DNA of 64,000 bases from positions 879,689,220 through 879,753,219 of the forward strand of contig NC_081409.1 of assembly GCF_030272615.1 (NCBI RefSeq), in the 5' to 3' direction. The position numbers were made by a program, and so were the translations under genes. This DNA comes from Cryptomeria japonica. Lineage: Eukaryota > Streptophyta > Pinopsida > Cupressales > Cupressaceae. The notes beneath the pieces were generated by a model that worked only from the letters and a program-made list of their open reading frames with translations, searched no databases and was not told the DNA's origin. Shown one piece after another: positions 48,669-60,060 of this stretch; positions within the stretch are counted from its first letter, which is position 1; the number at the start of each line of letters is the position of its first letter.

Positions 48669-49800
48669 TGTTGAACACAAAATGCCACTAAAAGGGGGGT
48701 GAATCAGTGGTTCTTAACATTTTACCTTTTCTAATCTAACCTCATAATATAAGTTATTCACTTAACTATTAAACAGTCATACCGGTAATACAAGAAAGAA
48801 GGCCAAAGAGATCATTCACACACAAGTAACTCACAACACTAGATTTACGAGGACAACCCAATATGGGAAAAAAACCTTGGTAAGAAAAGTTGCTGGAGAC
48901 TACTGCTCCCATTCAGCCTCACAGGTAAAACATTGATTTACAAATATTTTGGGCACCAACCCAAGGAGCACCAACCCTTGCACCAAGCTTCAACTTGGCA
49001 ATGTATAATGAAAATAGTGTTTGAATACAATTAAGGCTTCTTGTTGCAAATAAATTCTGTAACCCTTTGATCAAATAACTTTATGTCGGTTGGCAGTCTT
49101 TTCTCCTCCACTGAATCTCACATTGCCAGTTGTGAGATTACTGTCTTTGTTTCTCGACCTCTGTTATCTTTCTCTCCCTCTCACACACAGTCTCACTACA
49201 CACCATGTCATACTAGGATGCTGCCTGCTCTGCCACACCTTACCAGTTAGGCTCAACTGCAAGACTATAGTTCTGCCGGTAGAGTTCTCTCATCGGTATA
49301 CTTGCTCACGCACACTGCAACTTTCTTAGAATTATTTCTAAGGCTCACAATCCTTCTTCTTTCTCATTCTCTCTACTCTTCTCCTCCTTCCCAGCATCAA
49401 CTTGTTCTATCTTGAGCTCTCATTTCTTATCCGTGATTTCCCACCAGAATGCAATTCAAAATCCTGAGCGGTAAGGGTTTCTTTTTCTGACACAATCTTC
49501 ATGAGATTCAATCTTGCCTATCTTGGTTCGATCACATGTCCTTCAAGGATGCATCTATACATGGTTTCCATTATCCAACGCACATTTTCTATAAATGGCA
49601 ATCCTGAATCAGATATTTTGTCGTCAAATCAATTGACACACAAAGTGCTTCAGTAGTTTCCTTTTCAAGGACTTCCTGAATTGGATTTCCTTTGCATTGA
49701 TCGAGGCACCAACTACTCCCTAATCTTCCTGTGTCATTCCTTCTTCCTCGAGCCACAATCAGTAAGATACAATCTCGTGATTTGTGGCTTCTTCATTAAT
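48669..49800 (-). repeat. 5' LTR of element E
   Basis: Plus-strand start TGTTGAACACAAAATGCC beside the primer-binding site; includes the GGGGGGTGAATCAGTGG block typical of LTR 3' ends here. The outer end is uncertain because it runs into the 5'-truncated element D with no clear ACA terminus or duplication. Confidence 0.7.
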
Positions 49801-49804
49801 GGCG

Positions 49805-52800
49805 ATTATTTGTTGCACCTAGTGGAATTATGATTGATGATCAGAAGAAAGAGCAACAAGAAAGCAATCAAGCATTAGAGGCTATTATCAGTTCTTTGTC
49901 AGATGCAAAATATGTAGATGTTCATGGTCTAGAGACTACATATGATGTATGAAAGAAACTTGAAGAGATTTAAAGCAATGATGAACATGTAAAGATTGCT
50001 AAAGAAGAGAGTCTAAGAGGAAATTTTGATGACATGCAAATGGCTGAAGGTGAGAATATCGAGCAGTATGGTCAAATGATAAAAGAGATAGTCGGTGAAA
50101 TTAAGAGTGCATGAGGTTAAGTGGAAGATGCCATACTGATCAGTAAGGTACTGAGAACCTTGCTACCGGTCTACGCTATCCAAGTTGTAGCGATTCAGAA
50201 GCTAAAGTCTATTGACAAAACTAAGGTAACCCTTGACTCCATCATTGGTAAGCAAACTGCTTTTGAATTAAATGGTTATTATGGTAGTATACAAAAATCT
50301 GAGTCTACATTTAGAGCTTATGTTTCTAACCCATCTATGAGGAAAAGTAGAGATGTCAGTCATAGTTATGAATCTAGATCCAATAGAGAAGCTGATGATG
50401 AAGATAATTTGGTTGAGTTTGAAGCACTGTTGGCTAAGCGATTGCCCATAGGTATTGGTAAATATAGAGGTAAATTACCTTTGAAATGTTTTGCATGCAA
50501 CAAGATTGGACACATAGCTGCTAACTGTCCTAATGGTGATAATGAGCACAAATGAGAGAAATTCAAGAAGTATAAGGGAAAAGGCAAAAGAGATTGTCTT
50601 ATTGATGTTGATGGTGGTATCACTTAAGAGGAATTTGATGATGATTGTAATGAAGACATTGTGTTTGTAGCCATTAAGGAGGAGATATCTGACCATAAGG
50701 CATTAGTGTCTCGAATGGATAATTCCGATGATTGGATCATTGATAGTGGTTGTTCACATCACATGACTGGTGATCGGAGAAAATTTATTTCTTTGAAGGA
50801 ATTTGATGGCGGAGTTATAAGATTTGGTAATGACTCACCTTGCATGGTTAAAGGTAAGGAAAATATTTCTCTTAATGAAAAGAGAAGTGCAGATGATGTC
50901 TACTGGGTTGAAGATTTAAAGAACAATCTTTTGAGTGTTGCACAACTCAATGACAGAGGATACCCATTGGTGTTTAAGAATGGTATATGCAAAATCTATG
51001 GGAGCAAAGGTGAACTAATTGCACTCAGGAAGGAAACTAAAGGTAACCCATTTCACCTGAACCCTAAAGTCAACAACTGTTTAATTGCAAAGATAGATGA
51101 TAGTTGGCTTTGGCATAGGATATTTTGTCATATAAATTTCGATAACATTGTTAAAGTGAGTAATTCAAAGACAGTGAGAGTTTTGCCTCAGTTGGATAAA
51201 CTGGTTAATGCTCTATGTAAGGAATGTCAGTTGGGAAGGATGACATCCTCAACTTTCAAGAGAAAATCTTTTTTAGTGGAACACTTGTTAGATTTGGTTC
51301 ATACAGATCTTTGTGGACCAATAAGGACTAAAAGTATTCAAGGTGATAGATATTTTATGATCTTCACTGATGATTGCTCAAGAATGATGTGGGTCACATT
51401 CTTGAAGGCTAAGACTGAAGCATTTAGTAAGTTCAAGGCATTCACATCCTTAGTTGAGAAGGAGAGCGGTAAGAAGATAAAGTGTTTGAGGACTGATCAA
51501 GGTGGTGAATTTACTTCTAAGGAATTTACTAGATATTGTGAAGAAAACGGTATCAAACGACAACTTTCTACACCAAGGAAACCACAACAGAATGGTATTG
51601 CAGAGAGAAACAATTGGTCAGTTGTTGAAGCTACTAGGACAATGTTGATACAAGGAGGTGTAGAAATTTTTTTTTGAAGAGAAGCTATCAGCATAGCTGT
51701 CTACACTATTAAACAGGTTCTGGTAAAGAGAGGTAAGGACAAGGCTCCTTATGAATACTAGTATGGTAGATCACCTAATATTAGTTATTTCAAGATATTT
51801 GGAAGAAAATGTTTTATTAAGAGAGGTGATTATGTTAGCAAATTTAAGGCTAAAAGTGATGAAGGTATATTTCTTGGTTATTCCATCAAGAGTAAGGCCT
51901 ACAAATGTTTTAACAACTGGACACAGAGAATTATTGAGAGTGTTAATATTCGAGTAGATGAATATCCTGAAGTCTCAAAGGAAACCAATGTGGAGAAAAA
52001 GGATGAAGATCCTTGCATTTTTTTTTTGCAACCAGTACCTGTGAAACCTGAAACCGGTAAAGCAAATAGTAATGTACCAGTTCAATCGGAACAGGTAAAT
52101 TCAGAAGAAGATGAACCTCAAGATAATGATCATGTTATTCTAAGATATGTGAGACTCAATCACAATCCTAAATAGATTATTGGAGATAAGGATGCAGGAG
52201 TATTAACCAGAAGAAGAATTAGAGAGAATTCTTCCATGATCTCCACTATTGAGCCACGACCTCCTAAGGAAGCATTTGGTGATGATTATTGGGTTAAAGC
52301 TATGGAGGAGGAACTTAATCAAATTGAGAAGAACAACACATGGACCCTATTACCCCGACCGATAAATAAAAATGTGATAGGTACTAAGTGGGTATTTAGG
52401 AACAAGTTGAATGAAGATGGTGTTGTAGTTCGCAACAAAGCTAGGCTGGTTTGCAAAGGTTATGAACAAGAAGAAGGAGAATACTATGGTGAGACTTTTG
52501 CACCAGTGGCTAGATTGGGAGGTGTCAGAACTTTACTTGTATTTGCCACAGATAAGGGATTCAAAGTATATAAGATGGATGTAAAGTTAGCATTTTGGAA
52601 TGGGATACTGGAAGAAGAAGTATACATTAAGCAGCCAGATGGTTATGTTTTGAATGATGAGAAAGACATGGTATGCATATTGCACAAGTCTTTATATGGA
52701 TTAAAGCAAGCACTGAGAGCATGGTATGAAAGGCTTCATACACACCTGATGAAGATAGATTTTCTAAGAACTAGTGAAGATAGCAACATATATCTCAAAT

Positions 52801-53786
52801 CAGAAGGAGATAAAATACGGGTTATTGAAGTATTTGTAGATGATATCATATCTGGAGGTGATGATGACATGAGAAATGATTTTGCAAATGAAATGAAAAA
52901 TGAGTTTGAAATGTCTCTAGTGGGAGAGATAAAAAATTTCATAGGCTTGCAAATACAACAATTGAAGAGTGGTATTTTCATCACACAGTCTAAGTATGTG
53001 AAAGAGGTATTAAAGACATTTGGTATGAGTGACTGTAAACCAGTTGGAACACCAATGGTTAAAGGTTGTAAGTTGTCTAAGGAAGATGAATCCACATCTG
53101 TTGATGAGAAAGAGTACATGTCAACAATTGGAAAATTGCACTATGTTGTTCACAACAGACTGTATATAGCTCATGCAGTTGGTCTAGTTGCTAGATTCCA
53201 GAAGAATCCTAAGGAAACACATTTGATAGCAACCAAGAGGATTTTCAGATATTTGAAAGGTACTGTTGACTATGGATTATGATATCCATATGGAGGAAAA
53301 TTTGACTTGTAGGTGTACATAGATGCAGATTGGGTAGGTAATGTTGATGATAGGAAAAGCACAACCGGTGGAGCATTTTTTCTTAGAGGAAGACTTGTTT
53401 CATGGAGTAGTAAAAAGTAGAGTTGTACATCACAATCTACTGCTGAAGCTGAGTATGTTGCAGCTTACATGAACTGTACCCAGGCTATCTGGATGAGACA
53501 CATTTTGGAAAGTTTTAAGATGAAGATTTAAAAACCTGTAAAGATCTTATATGATAATACAAGTGCCATAAATATTTCCAAGAACCCTGTTTTGCACGCA
53601 TGAACCAAGCATATTGAATTGAAATATCATTTCTTAAGGGAAAAAGTGCAAAGTAAAGATGCGATGTTGGAGCATGTTTCTAACAAGGAGCAGCTTGCAG
53701 ATATCTTTACGAAAACTTTGCCTAAGACTACTTTTGAGTATCTTAGAAGTCAGCTAGGGGTTGTAACCCTTCATGAGGTCAATTGA
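49805..53786 (+). pseudogene. Copia element D gag-pol, 5'-truncated
   Basis: Plus-strand Copia polyprotein lacking its 5' LTR and Gag N-terminus. Order: Gag (from about 49830, DDQKKEQQES); CCHC CFACNKIGHIAANC (about 50490-50530); protease IDSGCSHHMTG (about 50735); pre-integrase WLWHRIFCHINF; integrase with HTDLCGP, FTDDCSRMMWVTFL and DQGGEF (51290-51520); reverse transcriptase 52270-53000 with MDVKLAFWNG, LYGLKQALRAWY and the catalytic FVDD at about 52835 (YVDD in most Copia); RNase H 53300-53786 with DADW, STAEAEYVA and DNTSAIN. Stops interrupt it near 49950, 49971, 50115, 50553, 51676, 52173, 53279 and 53311. It is the only near-complete pol in the window and is not functional. Confidence 0.92.
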
Positions 53787-54098
53787 GCATGATGTAGAGT
53801 ACATCAGTCCTGGAGCTACTTGCAGAATTTCACAATAGGATTGGTGTAGAAGTGGATTTATTCGATAAGGGAAGCATCAAGTTACAAGTTGTTGATGCTA
53901 AACAGTGAAATTTGACATTTCATGTTTTACTTTCAATTTGGCATTGTTGTCAAAGGGGGAGAAGAACTATGTGATTTGTATGATTGACAGAGAGAAGGAA
54001 GACAAGATGAAGAAAAGGTGAATACTTGGTAATGTAAACCAAGATTCCTATTCATAATCATAACAATGAATGGTATTGATATTTGTATTGCCATCAAT

Positions 54099-54113
54099 GC
54101 CAAAGGCGGAGAT
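54099..54113 (+). other. Polypurine tract of element D
   Basis: GCCAAAGGCGGAGAT next to the LTR start, with an upstream copy CAAAGGGGGAGAAG at 53951. Same doubled arrangement as in A and C. Confidence 0.75.
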
Positions 54114-55490
54114 TGTTGGCATTTGCATGAAGATTGCATTAATGATATATTATGTTGTCATTGATGTCAATTAACTGGTAATCATATTGTTGTAATGTTG
54201 TTTTTTAACCAGTATGTAAGTTTGTGGAGTGAACCAGTATTGCTAAGTATTGGAGAGTTGAACCGGTAAACCCTACCTATTGATTTGATAAACTCTAACC
54301 GATTAAGTTTGGTGAATTGGTTATATTGGTTTATGATCTAATGATGAGTGGTAATGGTTATGATACGTATGCTAATTGTATGAAGAGAGTTTCAAAGTGA
54401 TTTTGGCATGTTGATGTAATAGTTTTTGTCTAGGGAATGACCAAGCATATTACATGTAATGAAAAGCATGTGATGAGTTATTGAGTTCGATGAAGCAGTG
54501 ATCAAGGAGTGGTCGAGGCTTTCTTGAATGATGTGAAGAGATTTCTATGTAGTCCAATGTTCATACCTGAAACGACTTGTTTGTAATCTCTATGAGAGAA
54601 TTAGGTTTTTGTTGTGTTACGAACATAATTGATTTGTTTATAAGGTCGATGAATTATTTTGTTGAAGTGTTGGCAAAGTTTCAATTGAGTGTGTGGTTGT
54701 CGAACCAGATGATGCATGTACAGTTTGAGTAAAGGAAAATAGGAGCATGAAAAGGATCTAAACAAGCAAGTGTAGTGCTACTCAAACAGATCAACAAACT
54801 TTTGTTGTTTTCTAACAATTACAGTAGTAAAATCCACTAACCGGGTAAGCCCTAACAAGCTTGGTGTTATTCAAATCCTCTAACTAGGTGATCCATTATC
54901 TTGGATTCTAAATCAATTACAAAGGTTTCTCCTCATAGGGCATTGCTTCTAACAAGGTATTATAGTCAATCCCTTAACCGGGTGGTCACTAACAGGTACT
55001 GTTCTTAACAAGATTTTTTGTAAAATCTTTAACAGGATAGGCTCATAACAGGGCGAACTTTAGAATAGTTTGGATAGTTATCTTGTGAGTCTCATCTCAC
55101 TATGGTTTTTCCCATCCGGGTTTCCATGTCAAAAATATTGTGTCAAGTGGTAAATTTTTTTGTGGTTATGTCTTTATGGTTGATTTTATTAACTACTTAA
55201 TCCACTTTGATAAGTCATGATAACCGACAACATTATGAAATGAAGTTTTACTTATGTCAGTAAAATTATTGGAATGTTTATGAGTTTCTAGTTGTTTACT
55301 GTTAGTCTGTTGTAACAGTCAACCGGTTTATCTTGAGGGTTTTTATCTTGACAATGATATTGCATTGATAGTTCTAAATTTACTTTGAGATATTGATTTT
55401 GAGATTGATGAAGTTAGTATGAGTTTTTCTAACTACTGATTCATCCCCCCTCTCAGTAGTTGACCGGATTCTTATTCTTTCACCATACCA
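54114..55490 (+). repeat. 3' LTR of element D
   Basis: Starts TGTTGGCATTTGCATG and contains TTTATAAGGTCGATGAA near 54637 (TATA) and CCCCCCTCTCAGTAG near the end. The right end, around 55480-55490, abuts the broken gag of element F. There is no matching 5' LTR, so no duplication can be checked. It shares start, TATA context and C-run with the solo LTRs at 14603 and 24630. Confidence 0.75.
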
Positions 55491-56842
55491 TCATAATAAA
55501 CATTGTCAGTATTATTCTTTTCATCCAATGATATAGTTCCTTTTCCTTTGATCATACATACTTTGTCATCTCCAAATCTAACTAGACTACCATCAAATTC
55601 TTGCAAAGACAACTACTTCCCTTTATCTCCAGTCATATGATGTGATCAACCATTGTCAATTACCCTTTCATCCTTGTCCTCAATTTTAGCAGCAAGTGCC
55701 TTCTCTTCAGGTACCTTCTCTTCTAGTGTCAAATCATCTTCCTTGATAGCAACAAATACCCATTCCTTCCCATTGCCAGATCCACTAGCAGAGTCTTCTG
55801 TTGGTTCATCATCTGAATCGGTAATGCCTTCCTCATCTGCTATGTAGCATGATATGTCTCTATTTTTCTTGTACTTATACTTGTTATGATATCTAGGGTT
55901 AGGCTTAAATGATATTCTAACTCTTTCTTCAAATCTTGAATTCCTTTCAGGACATCTAGATGCAAAATGATCAATCTTATTACATGCAAAACATTTAAAA
56001 GGTGCTTTTCCTTCATACTTACTTCCTACCGATCCTTTTTGTACTCTTCTAGAAAATAGTGCTTCAAGTTTCTCATACTCATCATCTTATCTCTTCATAT
56101 CTTCTAATTATTTTGCATGTAAAGCTTTCCAGTCTTTCTTACCGATTGCAGATGTAGATGCATGAAAAGTAGGTTCAGTCTTCACAGCTCTAGAAGGTCC
56201 AAATTCCTCAAGCTCAAAAGCAGATAGTTTCCCAACCAAGGTATCTCTATTGACAGATTTATTAGCCATTGTTCTCAACTCATTAATAGCAGTTGCCTTC
56301 ATTTTGTAAGCTAGTGGTAGGGCTCTTAGGAGTTTAGAAACAATTTCATCTCTGCTTAGAGTTCCACCACAACATTGAATTCCCATAACAATCTCATTTA
56401 CCCTTTCCATGAATGCAGTAATCCTTTCATCTTCTTCCATTTTCATATTTTCATATCTTACTCGATAACCATCAAGTTTAGCAATCTTCACTATAGGGTC
56501 ACCTTCATTAAGAGTCTCTAACTTATCCCATATAGCCTTTCCAGATGATTTGTTAGTTAATCCCATTATTTATTGATCAGATAGTGCACAAAAGAAGGCT
56601 TCTCTTGCTCTACAATCATTCTCAAGCTCCTTCTCCAAGTTAGCCGGAGGAGGATTTCTAGATCCCAGAATATAGGGTGTGACACCATTCTGTGTAGTCT
56701 CCCAAATCTCCTTGCCAAGTCATCTGTGATGAGTCTCCATCTGAATCTTCCATACTATGTAGTTTGTTCCATCAAGCCTCGGAATATCCCTTCGAAAGAT
56801 ATCTCTAGAAGAATTGGATGAACTTTAACTGTTAGTCACCAT
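55491..56842 (-). pseudogene. Copia element F gag and protease fragment
   Basis: Minus-strand Copia fragment from ATG 56842: N-terminal Gag (LDGTNYIVWKIQMETH), TAA at 56570-56572 after SDQ, ATG 56566 reopening as MGLTNKSSGKAIWDKL, UBN2 Gag to 56108, one knuckle (CFACNKIDHFASRC, glycine changed to aspartate), then a protease region with DSG lost and STHMTGDKGK, ending near 55495 at NVYY. It is the closest relative of the element at 1-1880. The remainder of pol is missing, replaced by the 3' LTR of D. Confidence 0.88.
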
Positions 56843-56886
56843 AGGATCTTCCTCAAGAGGTTAAGCTTTCTACATAGAGGACCAAA

Positions 56887-56898
56887 GCTCTTATACCA
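56887..56898 (-). other. Primer-binding site of element F
   Basis: TGGTATAAGAGC on the minus strand between LTR and gag; one change from the usual TGGTATCAGAGC. Confidence 0.7.
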
Positions 56899-56900
56899 AT

Positions 56901-58096
56901 TGTTAGACAACTGAGAGGGGGGGTGAATCAGTTGTCACAAATTACTTGAAGCATTAGCAATTTAAACTTTAATATGGGAACTCAAAAAATTAATACCGTA
57001 ATAGCAGTTAATCAATTAAGCATAAACAATAATCACAAAATAAAAGCCATCCACATAACACCAAGATTTATACATGGAAAACTCGGTAAAGGGAAAAACC
57101 ATGGTGGGAAGCCTACCCACAATTAGATAATACTTCTGTAGTAAGTATGTGAATTACAATAAGGGAACTACACTTGCAAGAAGGCCAATATCCTAGAGCG
57201 CACTGCTCATCACAAAAGGAGTCTCACTGACTACATATAAATCCAGACTACAATCCAGAGAAGTGTTGAATTGCAAAAGATAGCATCTCCTATGCCTAAT
57301 TATAGTTCCAGTTGAGCTCAATACTGGAGGACTAAATCCTTTTACATAAACCCAATTCAATCTCCAAGGATTGACCAACTCCTTTGCTTGAATGATATTA
57401 CATTATTCACACATTATATTCCTTGACCATGACCTCTTACATTAACCATGATAATCTAAAATGAGATCCTACATTTATTTGTACAAACCTTAGACCATAA
57501 ACAATCAGGTCAGCCACAAGACAATAAACCAAGTACATAATTACAAACCATGTCAGCCTTAGACCAAACAAATAATATCAACACATAAGACATCCCAGAA
57601 ATACATCAATAAGACCTATCCACACGTTTCATCAAAGTCAGTCCATAAGCTAGATCAACCGGGACCAACTATAGGTCCACATGCCACATCAATGATCTTC
57701 ATCCACCAAGTCTCAAACATGATCACCAACAACATCCTGAAACTCCATCAGAAGTTGCACCAACACTACTTATGCAATTCATCAAAGATCTCCATCAAAA
57801 GATCTATCGGTGAAACCCTCTCCGAAACCAGAAACCAATCTTCTAAGAAAGTAGGATAACATATGATCTCTAGACCAAAACCAACTGACCAAATATGAGT
57901 ATAAGTATCATGAACAATCCAATTCCATCATCAGACTATACCAGAGTCTACTAGATCATGCTAGATCCAAGTTAACCAAAAACCACTTAACCTATCGGGA
58001 CCAGAAGGGAGCCGGTAAAGCATCCAAATAGTTAGTGTTGACATCAATGAAAAAACATCAATGCAACACATAATCAATTCCTCCAAATGGCCAACA
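56901..58096 (-). repeat. 5' LTR of element F
   Basis: Plus-strand TGTTAGACAACTG to ATGGCCAACA, 1.2 kb. Near its outer end AGTGTTGACATCAATGA is shared with the LTR at 1938-3065. Beyond 58096 lies what looks like a Gypsy LTR, so F probably inserted into it. Confidence 0.85.
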
Positions 58097-59142
58097 AATT
58101 GAATTCTAAATGAAATGAGAATGATAAGTTAATACCCTCTTCTTCTTGGAATGGAAGAAAGTTGATTGAATGGTGTACTAAAACTAAGTGCAAAAGTGAC
58201 AAAGAAGTGATTATAACTCAAGATCAGGGTATGGGATGAAGTTGTGCACCTGTATCTGGCAATAATATGTCAAGACAAAGCCACCTTGCAAATTTGAGAA
58301 AAAATTGCCCGAACTATGGCAGGAATGTACACGGTCCTCTGAAAACTCCGTGAAACGAAAAGGGTTTTTCCGCCTCTATAAATAGAGTCCAAATCAGAAA
58401 TTACAGCTACACACTTGCAACCTACACACAAAAAATAGAGGAAAAGGGGTTGGGATTGGGGGTTTGCCTTCAGGTCAAACCCGAGTTTTGGAATTAACCA
58501 AATGATGAAAGAAAATACTTGCAAGTAAATGTAAATGAAAGACTAAAATGTAAATCACCTCAAGTGAGGTTGTGATAGAGATGTTGATAGAATTGTTTGA
58601 ATGAAGTTGAATGTTGAAATGGATCTCCTCCTTAATGGTTGAATCCTTGACTTGAATGCAACACCTAGCCTTGAAGGGAGACTTGAGATGCTCAATGCTT
58701 GAAAGGGATGCTTGAATGCTTGAATACTCTTGAATGCTTGATTGCTTGAATGCGTGATCTCATGAACTTATGGATGCTTCTTGTTATTCAAACTTATGCA
58801 AATGAGAGGGTAAATACAAAATTTATACTCATCAGTTAGAGTTACTAAAATTGGTTTTTGTCACAGGTCGACATCAGGGAATTTTTCCCACTCAAAGTGT
58901 AGCCTCCAATGCAGTGTCTAGAAGGGTCCTACCCCAAAAATGGGGTAGGGACACAGACACCACGCCCCTATCCAACCCTTTTTGGTAGGACATAATGCAC
59001 ATAGGGTGATACAGAGGCCAGGGAAGAAGCTGATTTTGAGGGTTGATCAGTCCTTGATCTTCGAGCAGGCTAGGGGATTCGATCTCGCATGAATGAGGAC
59101 CCTAATGTGGTCAAAAATTGTGAGGGTCATGATTTTATGACA
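58097..59142 (-). repeat. Probable 3' LTR of the Gypsy-like element G, truncated
   Basis: On the minus strand this begins TGTCATAAAATCATGACC at 59142, directly after a purine tract (GTCGGGGATAAATG at 59158-59145), as expected for a 3' LTR. It runs to the F insertion at 58097. Includes repeated CTTGAATGCTTGAA phrases (58700-58760). The other LTR is outside the window, so this is an inference. Confidence 0.5.
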
Positions 59143-59159
59143 CTACATTTATCCCCGAC

Positions 59160-60060
59160 TTTAGCAAGAGTATGAGCGTACACAATTACTGTCAGTAAAG
59201 TACAAGGAAACAAGATTTAAAGACTAGTACCATGCCAAGGAGATAAGATGCACCAAGCCCCCAGTGGACTTAGGATCTTACAACTTCGATTGAAAAACTA
59301 AAATGGAAGATCGAGAAGCGGAAAACCATGACTAAAAGTAGCAAGGTTCCCCTCACTATGAGTCATGAAAGTAAGGATACCAAAGATTACAAAGAAAAAC
59401 CAAATTCACTAAGTAATTCTAAGTATCAAGAAGGAAAATATGAGCCTAGTGTATGCCCCCACATTAAAGTGATCGCACATGCCTTATCGGGAGTGATTTA
59501 TTTAAGGTAGGATACATCTAAGAGAGAGAGAAGAAAAGGAGCACGTTATTGCAAGGATTTATCCCCCAATCGAAGGATAGACCCAAGGATAATGAACACA
59601 AAACATGAGGTAGTTTCGCTTTCCTAGGAGTTAGTATACTGTATGAAACTGATGTATATCAAATATGTATGTGCATATAGTAATTTTCATTCCCCAAAGA
59701 AAGGAAACTTCCTTGAAAGAAAGGGAAGATAAGAGTCTTTTGAGTGAACATGAAAGAGACCAAGAAAAGATCTCAATTCTTTGCATTGTCCTCAATTATA
59801 CATTAAGGGAACAATAGAAGAACAAGGATACACATAGAAGAATGGTCAGGAAAGAGTAATAAAAGAGAGGGAGAGAAGATCTATGGTGCCAATGTTGCTA
59901 ATCTAGCACAACATCCACCTCCTGATATTGCTGATCACTATTTTAGGAAGGTGAGAAACATGCCAGAGGAGCGATATCAAGCACAATATATGGAGCTATC
60001 ACAAGATCCAAACAAGGACTATGCTCATGTGGTAAGTCACTTTTATTGGCTCTAGGAGCT
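59160..60060. other. Non-coding or unassigned interior of element G
   Basis: No pol domain is visible where a Gypsy element would have reverse transcriptase and integrase. One plus-strand stretch (about 59880-60050) stays open, reading NLAQHPPPDIADHYFRKV and onward, but I recognise nothing and it lacks a start. Confidence 0.4.
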
